From: Rubrobacter calidifluminis
Lineage (GTDB): Bacteria > Actinomycetota > Rubrobacteria > Rubrobacterales > Rubrobacteraceae
Direction: 5' to 3'
NCBI RefSeq assembly: GCF_028617075.1
Contig: NZ_JAQKGV010000019.1
Span: 1-46,984 of the forward strand
DNA length: 46,984 bases
Part shown: positions 40,953 to 46,984 of the stretch, in pieces
Numbering within the stretch: position 1 is the stretch's first letter
Layout of the letters: every line of letters begins with the position of its first letter
The notes under the pieces: generated by a model
The model's database searches: none
Told to the model about the DNA's origin: nothing
Seen by the model: only the letters and a program-made list of their open reading frames with translations
Translations under genes and position numbers: made by a program

Positions 40953-41480
40953 AGTCCAGTACAGACCTCTGCTAGAAGACCCGGTTAATCGAGGCCCCTG
41001 GGGGATCTTTGTGGAAACCACTGGTGACCCAGGCCAGAAGCGCAATGCCGATGCAAAAGATCACACTGCCTGCGAGGACAGTTATGAGGATGGTGTGGGT
41101 CTTGCGTCTTTTCGGTGAGGGTGGTAACCGCGTCGAAGCAGCAGATGAACGAGCAGGCAGTGAGCACCTCGCCAGCGGCGACCGTACCACCCATCGTGTC
41201 GTAATCGCTGTAAAGAGAAGAGAGCAGGCTTCCCCGCTCTCCCCCACCGCAAGACACGGAGAGGGTGTCAGCGCCGACGGGCAAGAATCGCGGTGCCCCA
41301 CAGGGAGCACGCAGTCCCCCCACCGCCCCCCGGCGGCTGGAGAGACTTCCGGGGGAACAGAACGGCTCATACGTGTAAGGGGGCTGCGAACGGCTACCGT
41401 TTCCGCCAGCTTCTTTCCTACAATCGGCAAATAGGGATGGAGCAGTTGCAAGGCATCGGGCATGGTCTGATGTTGCACGC
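40953..41480 (-). other. Decayed coding region with membrane-peptide fragments
   Basis: No intact gene is visible. On the minus strand one frame (ending at 40972) finishes with KRRKTHTILITVLAGSVIFC IGIALLAWVTSGFHK, a convincing single membrane helix. Another frame over 41020-41200 reads MGGTVAAGEVLTACSFICCF DAVTTL, a short cysteine-rich segment. The two are one base apart in frame and could belong to a single small membrane protein broken by a shift near 41100-41130. No family is recognised. The left edge follows vapC by 19 bases, in convergent orientation. Confidence 0.35.
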
Positions 41481-42736
41481 TCAAGCTCGCCGGGCTTCGA
41501 CGTGAGAATCTTGCTCAGCATGACTTTCGCCATGCCACGAACGCCGATAATCCTGATCAGGTTGTTCAGCGCGAAGTATTTGCTGATGGGAACCGCTCCG
41601 GTGAGCATGCCCAGAAAACGATCGATCTCCGCACGTCTGCCTACCAGGGCCCCGAACAGGAGTTGCTCTTCGAGCTTCGGCGGGCCGAAGGAAGCCAACC
41701 CCGCGGTGAACTCATGCATAGGCAGAGCTTCCCGGTTGCGTTTCTGCTCGTAGCCGGCCAGCGCCCCATCGAGCGACTGTTGTTATCGAACCCGGCGCAG
41801 ATCGCGCCGGAAGGCAGCTCAGCGTCGCGGAATACATCGCCTATACCCTGTCCGGTGATGGGATCCATCACGAGGCCCGCGTCACCCACGAGCGCCCATC
41901 CGGAGCCGTACGGCTTGCGGAAGAAATTGGGCAGATCAATAGTACCGCGGAACCGGTCAGCACGTCGGCCGGCGCGAACCCGCTGGCCCAAGTCGCCCGC
42001 CAGATCCAGTGTCTTGAGAAAGTTGCCCTCGATGTCGGAGCGAAAGATGCGAAACTCCCCAACCGGCCAAGCAACGTAAGTCATCACCAGCCCGTCGTTG
42101 GTCGGCCAGGCACCGACCATCCTCCGGTCACGCCCGTACATCTCGCCGCCGACCAGCGGCACTCCCTCCCAGTAGGTGTAAAAGGCCATCGTCAGCACCG
42201 GCTTCCGGCAATAGGTGGTCGCACGTACCAACTTGGCGACGAGCGAATGCTTGCCATCGGCGCCGATGACCAGCTGTGCTGTCTCAGTTACCGCCGCGCT
42301 ACCCTTCTCCCGGCCACGGATGCCCGTAACACGCCCGCCACACGCCAGGATGTCTTCCACCATGAACCTCTCACGTACCTCAAGCCCCGGCCTCGCGCGC
42401 CGCGTCGACCAGGATCCCGTCGAGGACCGTCCGGCGTGGGCTGTACAGCGCATCTACGCCCTGGTACGCGGGGAAGCGGCACTCGAGCACGACCAGACCG
42501 GGGTCAAACCTGACGTGACGGGCCGCAGGGGCCCCGGAAGCGATGACCCGGTCGAGGAGACCCCAGCGTTTCAGCCTGGCGACACCCGGCAACTGAACCT
42601 GGTGGGTAGAAAGCGTGTCGCTGGGGAAGGTGGTCCTGTCGACCACCAGTACCTTGAGCCCCCTGCGCGCCAGCAGCATCGCCGTGGAGGCTCCGGCCAC
42701 GCGTGCACCGACTACGATTACATGCCTGTCGGTCAG
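41481..42736 (-). pseudogene. FAD-dependent oxidoreductase (geranylgeranyl-reductase/monooxygenase-like), broken
   Basis: The first frame gives TDRHVIVVGARVAGASTAML, the FAD-binding GxGxxG-type loop (here GARVAG), and DTLSTHQVQLPGVARLKRWG. A one-base insertion near 42388 ends it at REAGA-stop. The reading then continues in the next frame with EVRERFMVEDILACGGRVTG, VIGADGKHSLVAKLVRATTY and WALVGDAGLVMDPITGQGIG, the second FAD motif GDA-x-DP. A lost base near 41780 shifts it again to LDGALAGYEQKRNREALPMH and FGALVGRRAEIDRFLGML. All expected family elements are there, so the gene was complete until recently. Its normal start codon is lost, because the N-terminus is joined in frame to the sigma-factor tail upstream. 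Confidence 0.8.
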
Positions 42737-43601
42737 ACCACCACGTAGCAGATGAACCTCCACCATGGCCGGCGGGCAGTGGAAGGGGTCATCAGGCGGG
42801 TTCTCGAAGGCACCTTCGATAACGAACAGATCTCTGCTCGCGAGTACGTTCGTGAGGCGTAGCCGCACCCCATCCGCGAGGTCCTCCTCCATCCTACGCC
42901 TCAGATCCGTGACCAGACCCTCTCGTCCGTGCAGCACCGTGGCACCTGCCAAGATGGCTGTGACGTCCTTGGAGAGCAAGGCTGTTACCCCATTCAAAAG
43001 ACCCCGGTTATACGCTTCGAAGGCCTCGGCTACGTAGCTCCTTCGGGACTCCGAGAGCCTGCGCGCCTCGTCGTGTTCTGGTTTGGCCGCACCCAAAAGA
43101 GACTCAGCCAGCCTAGCCTTGACCTAACTCAGGCGGCTCTTGACCGTGCCGACCGGTACACCGAGGATGGCTGAATCTCCTCATACGAGGGGTAGCGCCC
43201 GAAGTAGCGCAGGACAGCGGTGACCATCAGAACCTCGGGGAGCTCGGAAATAGCCGTCCACACCCACTCGCGAAGCGCCAGCTGATCCATGTCATCCTCA
43301 GCCGATAGCCCGTGCAGGTCTGCGTCGAACCGATCGAGACAACCCCCCCGACCCGCAGCTGCGCCAAACAGATGTTCCGCGTGATGCCGCGCAGCCACCC
43401 TCCGACAGCTTCCGGATCTCGAAGACGGTCGATGTTGCCCAAGGCAACGAGAAAGGTCTCCTGAACGATATCTTCGGCCTCCGGTCCGTAGCCCAGCATG
43501 TACAGCGCCAGGCCGTAAAGGGATGCCCAGTGGCGCTCCAGCAGGATACCAAGGCTCGTGGCGTCACCCCCCTTGCGCTTCCCCGACGAGTTCCACATCA
43601 C
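42737..43601 (-). pseudogene. ECF sigma factor with SnoaL-like C-terminal domain, broken
   Basis: From the start at 43601, LLERHWASLYGLALYMLGYG, EAEDIVQETFLVALGNIDRL and VGGWLRGITRNICLAQLR form sigma region 2. A shift in a run of seven G (near 43345) leads to LHGLSAEDDMDQLALREWVW and ISELPEVLMVTAVLRYFGRY (region 4). A further shift near 43171 and a TAG codon at about 43124 interrupt ILGVPVGTVKSRLS-VKARLA. The last part (EAFEAYNRGLLNGVTALLSK to VEVHLLRGG) is a SnoaL-like domain, as in large ECF factors of actinobacteria. It runs straight into the FAD enzyme frame with no stop between. Confidence 0.8.
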
Positions 43602-44002
43602 TCAGCACAACAGCTCTCCTCGTTCGCCCCAAACCATCATCTCACAGGGTGTGTTGTATCAGGCCGGTCGGATGTTCGAAATGTTAGCCATGTTTCGAAT
43701 ATAGGCGTTGGTCACATCAGGAAAATATGTCGGGTATCTGGAGATCCCCGGCCCAAGCCATGGACTGGTGGGCACGGCCCCTAGAAGCATTGCCTTCACC
43801 CCCCATGGCATCTTTTCCGACGCAGGATGAGAACTGGTCATCTCCGCGTGGTGGTAGCTCTCGCCGCACACTACCCTTTAGCTCTGACGCACCCTGTAGG
43901 ATCTGAGGAACACAAAATCCAAACCCATCGGATTGAGAGCGCCCCTCGAGTCGCCGGGGCCGACACGCCGTCCTGCAGCTCTGCCTTCTTCAGAGCAGAC
44001 CG
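43602..44002. other. Intergenic region with a TTCGAAA inverted repeat
   Basis: About 400 bases upstream of the sigma pseudogene and downstream of the GH35 gene. TTCGAAA (43675-43681) and TTTCGAA (43693-43699) are inverted with an 11-base spacer, 75-100 bases upstream of the sigma start. They could be a regulator site for that gene. An open frame of 70 codons at 43659-43871 (minus) shows no similarity I can name. No terminator with a T-run was found after the GH35 stop. Confidence 0.4.
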
Positions 44003-46984
44003 TCAGAGCGCCTGATGTCTCAGGATCACCCTTCGCCACTCCCGATACGACGGGGCCTTCACCGGGCCTACTGGGACCCCGCCTCGCACGGTCCCGAGGT
44101 TAGTTATCGAAATGCGTTCGAGCCCGTTTCCAGGTCCGCCATCGCTGGTGACGGCGATCGCCAGGGTGTTCGCACCGCGTGGATCAAGGATACCGTTCGG
44201 CACGACAAAGGTATGCTGGGGACCGACGTCAGCTATGTACTGTCCCATGTTCCAGCCGTTGACGAAGATGAGCGCGCGGTATTTAGCACCCGAGCGGGGC
44301 ACCGACGGGTCGCCTATCGTGATCCCGAGCGAGGTGTCGTTCTCTTCGGGGACAGATAGCCTGAAGGTCGTACGGTACCAGGAGGTACCGGGAGCGGCGT
44401 CCGGGGCGGGCACGGATGTCTCCTCCCAGTCGCTATCGGGGAAGCCCGGCAGATGCCAGCCCTCCCTCTCTCCGTAGAGTCCGCCGTTGTTAAAGGGGCC
44501 CCTTGCGGGATCAGGTATGTCCTCGCCACCGAGGTTGCCCTGTATGCGCCAGGAGATCGTAGTCCCGAGATCGGCGCCCGCAGCGTCGCTCAGGGAGACC
44601 GAGATGAGGCCGCGTCCCTCCTTGTGCGCGTCATTGACGCCGCCGTCCTCGTTGTGCCCGTTGTTTCTGACCATTACCGAGAGCACGTGTGGCCCGTCGC
44701 TGCGGATCTCAGACGGGACCTCAAAGATCGCGGTGCCGGTGGTGGGCGGCGAGCTCTGCCCAGCCTGCAACACGTGCTGCCCGAGGTAGTGACCGTCCAG
44801 CCAGGCCTGCAGCATCCCGGCCCCTCCCCCACCGTAGTGGAGCGTCACCCCCGCGGGTGAGCCCGAGAACCGCCCCCGATACCAGACGTCCCCATGGTGG
44901 AATCCATAGTCGTCGGCGGTAAGGACGGGCTCCCCGGCAGGAGGCGGTGTGGTACTCCCGGTCGAGGTCTTCTCCGCCCTCTGCCACCCGGAGTCGTCGA
45001 AGCCGGGTTCTGCCTCGGGTGATTCCCGCCTGTAGTGCCACACAGCCCGAGAGAGGCCGGGAAGCTCGAACGGTTCGGGGCCGGGCAGCCGCTTCCGGGC
45101 GCGCAGGCTGCCGGCGGCGCCGGGCGAGGCCTCCAGGTGCACGACGTTCCAGCTCACCTTCCGTACGCGTGCGGGAGCCCACACCTCGAGCTCTTCCTCC
45201 CCGGCAGTGTCCCCGCGCAGCGCGAGGAGTTCCCCTCTTACCGACGCGCCGCGCACCAGATATGGCCCACGGACGAGGACCGGCCCGGCGGAAGTCTCGT
45301 GGCGCCAGAAAGTACCGGCTGTCGTCAGGTCGGCGAGGAGCAGGGTGAGCGGGGGACGCCCTCCGCCCTTGATGCGCAGCTCGGTCAGCCCGTCGTGCAC
45401 GTAGTCGAGCCTGAGATCCCCGCGGGTGCCGTCCCAGACGACGTCCACCCGACCCCTTCGCACCATCACCCGCGGGCGTGAGCTGTAGCGCAGTACCGTC
45501 TCCCCATCCTCCCCGTCGCGCCCGTAAAGCAGCGCGAGGTCCCCGGTATCGAGGGCGAAGTGGGTCATGATCTCTGAGGTGGAGTAGACCAGATGCTGAC
45601 GCTCCAGCGGGTAGGAGGCGGCGAGTATCTTGGCGTCCTGCCCGGCTATCCTGAGCGTCCCGGAGCGGGGCACGGTGTACGATCCATCAACGGTGCCGAT
45701 CTCGAAGGTGAAGGTATCGTCGCCCGTCAGGCTCGACGGATCGTGCATCGCGATGTAGAAGTGGGTGCCGGTCTTCCGATTCACGTTGTGGTAGACCTTC
45801 ACGGTCGGTGAGGAGGCCGTCACGGCCTCCCCCCTCTCCACCCGGGTTATCTCCGAAGCGGCGCACCGAAGGAACAGCCCGATCTCTTTCATCGCCGTCG
45901 CCTTGGGCCGTATCTGGCGCGCCTCGTCGAAGGCGGCTCCGTAGTCGTAGGAGGTGTAGACGACGGGGGCGGGAAGCCACCCCCATGAGGTGCCGCCGAA
46001 GGTCATGTACACGTTGTGTACGGTGAGCCGGTTGGCTATGTTCGTCTTGTAGAAGACGCGCTCGTAGCCGGGCCCCTCCCTTCCAGCCATGCACCGGTAG
46101 GTACCCACGCTCCCCCAGTAATCGAACCATCCACCCCCGAACTCCGCGACGAATCCGGGGGTTCCTGGTGAGGCCGATGCCCCTCCCGTCGCCCCGCCTG
46201 GGCCCCAGATCCCCCAGTCGGGTGCGGCGTTGGGGCTCCCGGGCGTCCCGTCGCTGTGACACGTGCCACCGGGATAGCCGTCGAAAGCGTAGAGGTCTAC
46301 AGGCCCGGAGATGGTCCCCGGCACGTCCGAGTCCGGGGGAACCCAGATGCCGTTGCGGCCCTTGTCGTTGTGGAAGATCGGGACGGTGATCCCATCGGCG
46401 CGCGCCCTGTCGTGGAGGTGTCGCATGTACGCACGCTGGGAGTCACCTGTCGCCGCGAGCTCATTCTCTATCTGGTAGAGGATCACGCTGCCCCCGCCGT
46501 CCGTGATCTGATGCCGCGCTATTATCCGGTTGATCTCTACGAACCACTCGTCTACGGCCCCGAGGTAGTCCGCAGCGTCGCTGCGTGCCCTCCCGGCTTG
46601 CGTCACGAGCCAGCCGGGGAAACCACCAGCGTCGAGCTCCCCATTTATATACGGCCCCGGGCGCGCGATGACGTACAGCCCGATCTCTTCTGTAAGCCGC
46701 AGAAAGCGGTCCATGTCTCGCACGCCAGTGAAGTCGTAGACGCCCCGCTTCGGCGAGTGATAGCCCCAGTCGAAGTAAGCCGAGACCGCGTTGTAACCCT
46801 CAGCCTTCATCTTCTCGAGGATGTCCCGCCAGAGATCCGGGCTCGGTAGCCGGAAAGGATGAAACTCCCCGGACCAGACGTACACCCGCCGGCCTCCTAT
46901 AAAAAGCGAGTACTCGTCCCACGAGATCCCCCGCCCCCCGCCAGGCCTCGCTCTGACGGCAGACCCGGTCGCCCCGGCCAGCAC
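44003..46984 (-). CDS. Glycoside hydrolase family 35 beta-galactosidase, N-terminus cut by window edge
   Basis: At least 993 residues are visible, and the true start lies beyond 46984. The (beta/alpha)8 domain begins ISWDEYSLFIGGRRVYVWSG, followed by EFHPFRLPSPDLWRDILEKM. Acid/base Glu175 is in LYQIENELAATG and nucleophile Glu281 in GFVAEFGGGWFDYWG (numbered from the first visible residue). Several beta-sandwich domains follow, including two jelly-roll, galactose-binding-like modules near residues 660-800 and 830-960 (VWYRGRFSGSPAGVTLHYGG; WYRTTFRLSVPEENDTSL; FVNGWNMGQYIADVGPQHTF). Size and layout equal the large secreted LacA-type enzymes of fungi and actinobacteria. The hydrophobic residues before RARPGGG may end a signal peptide. 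It probably trims galactosides outside the cell. It is not in an operon with the GH2 gene. Confidence 0.9.
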   Translation of the reverse strand: MLAGATGSAVRARPGGGRGISWDEYSLFIGGRRVYVWSGEFHPFRLPSPDLWRDILEKMKAEGYNAVSAYFDWGYHSPKRGVYDFTGVRDMDRFLRLTEEIGLYVIARPGPYINGELDAGGFPGWLVTQAGRARSDAADYLGAVDEWFVEINRIIARHQITDGGGSVILYQIENELAATGDSQRAYMRHLHDRARADGITVPIFHNDKGRNGIWVPPDSDVPGTISGPVDLYAFDGYPGGTCHSDGTPGSPNAAPDWGIWGPGGATGGASASPGTPGFVAEFGGGWFDYWGSVGTYRCMAGREGPGYERVFYKTNIANRLTVHNVYMTFGGTSWGWLPAPVVYTSYDYGAAFDEARQIRPKATAMKEIGLFLRCAASEITRVERGEAVTASSPTVKVYHNVNRKTGTHFYIAMHDPSSLTGDDTFTFEIGTVDGSYTVPRSGTLRIAGQDAKILAASYPLERQHLVYSTSEIMTHFALDTGDLALLYGRDGEDGETVLRYSSRPRVMVRRGRVDVVWDGTRGDLRLDYVHDGLTELRIKGGGRPPLTLLLADLTTAGTFWRHETSAGPVLVRGPYLVRGASVRGELLALRGDTAGEEELEVWAPARVRKVSWNVVHLEASPGAAGSLRARKRLPGPEPFELPGLSRAVWHYRRESPEAEPGFDDSGWQRAEKTSTGSTTPPPAGEPVLTADDYGFHHGDVWYRGRFSGSPAGVTLHYGGGGAGMLQAWLDGHYLGQHVLQAGQSSPPTTGTAIFEVPSEIRSDGPHVLSVMVRNNGHNEDGGVNDAHKEGRGLISVSLSDAAGADLGTTISWRIQGNLGGEDIPDPARGPFNNGGLYGEREGWHLPGFPDSDWEETSVPAPDAAPGTSWYRTTFRLSVPEENDTSLGITIGDPSVPRSGAKYRALIFVNGWNMGQYIADVGPQHTFVVPNGILDPRGANTLAIAVTSDGGPGNGLERISITNLGTVRGGVPVGPVKAPSYREWRRVILRHQAL

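Noticed and set aside
11032-43601. Sequencing error as the cause of all frameshifts in homopolymer runs
   Set aside because: Several lesions are nonsense substitutions or large deletions, and more than 20 long genes in the same window are intact, so errors confined to mobile-element and decaying regions are unlikely. A few single-base shifts could still be errors.
1-46984. Window as a complete circular plasmid
   Set aside because: Joining the ends would fuse the antitoxin tail and the GH35 N-terminus in a way that completes neither gene.

Overview
The window looks like part of a large plasmid (or an integrated replicon) of a GC-rich actinobacterium. A Rubrobacter-type host is my best guess, from the high GC with frequent AGG arginine codons, GTG starts, catabolic operons without chromosomal housekeeping genes, and an iteron-controlled replication initiator. 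The genus is inference, not proof. No rRNA or tRNA gene and no CRISPR array was seen. Both window ends cut genes, so this is a segment and not a closed circle.

Layout. (1) 1-600: a cut ribbon-helix-helix antitoxin gene with an 11-bp inverted repeat at its start. (2) 613-9768, minus strand: a tightly coupled operon of NCS1 permease, DUF917, short HyuA-like, DUF917, long HyuA and HyuB, predicted to import and open a hydantoin-like ring. (3) 10224-12457: debris made of a second, broken hyuB, a dead IS630 element and the stub of a PhoD-like phosphatase gene. (4) 12621-25755: a sulfonate-acid locus. Rightward, suyA-suyB-FCD regulator-slcC-comC encodes sulfolactate degradation. Divergently, an ACS-type transporter, an aldehyde dehydrogenase and a YihU-like reductase fit the handling of dihydroxypropanesulfonate and sulfolactaldehyde. 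They are followed by a second transporter, an SDR epimerase, a LarA-family protein and another beta-hydroxyacid dehydrogenase. (5) 25951-36102, minus strand: a sugar operon of Tat-exported GH2 glycosidase, sugar porter, FucI-like isomerase, class I aldolase, FGGY kinase, zinc alcohol dehydrogenase and MHS-type transporter. (6) 36370-38220: three layered insertion-sequence relics. (7) 38221-40064: a plasmid origin with five tandem 22-bp-spaced iterons, a 17-bp-arm inverted repeat and a RepA-type initiator gene. (8) 40249-40952: a VapBC toxin-antitoxin pair behind a perfect 28-bp palindrome. (9) 40953-43601: decaying genes, namely an ECF sigma factor with a SnoaL-like tail joined to an FAD oxidoreductase. 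(10) 44003-46984: a large GH35 beta-galactosidase cut by the window edge.

How it works together. The most coherent system is the sulfonate locus. A YihU-like enzyme would interconvert DHPS and sulfolactaldehyde, and the aldehyde dehydrogenase would oxidise sulfolactaldehyde to sulfolactate. SlcC and ComC would invert its stereochemistry through sulfopyruvate, and SuyAB would release sulfite to leave pyruvate. A LarA homologue in the same gene group carries Asn where the second catalytic His is expected, which raises the possibility of a related, altered nickel enzyme acting on such acids. The neighbouring isomerase-kinase-aldolase operon could be an ordinary sugar pathway, or more speculatively a source of sulfolactaldehyde. 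The sulfolactate genes are well supported. The upstream DHPS steps and the link to the sugar operon are hypotheses.
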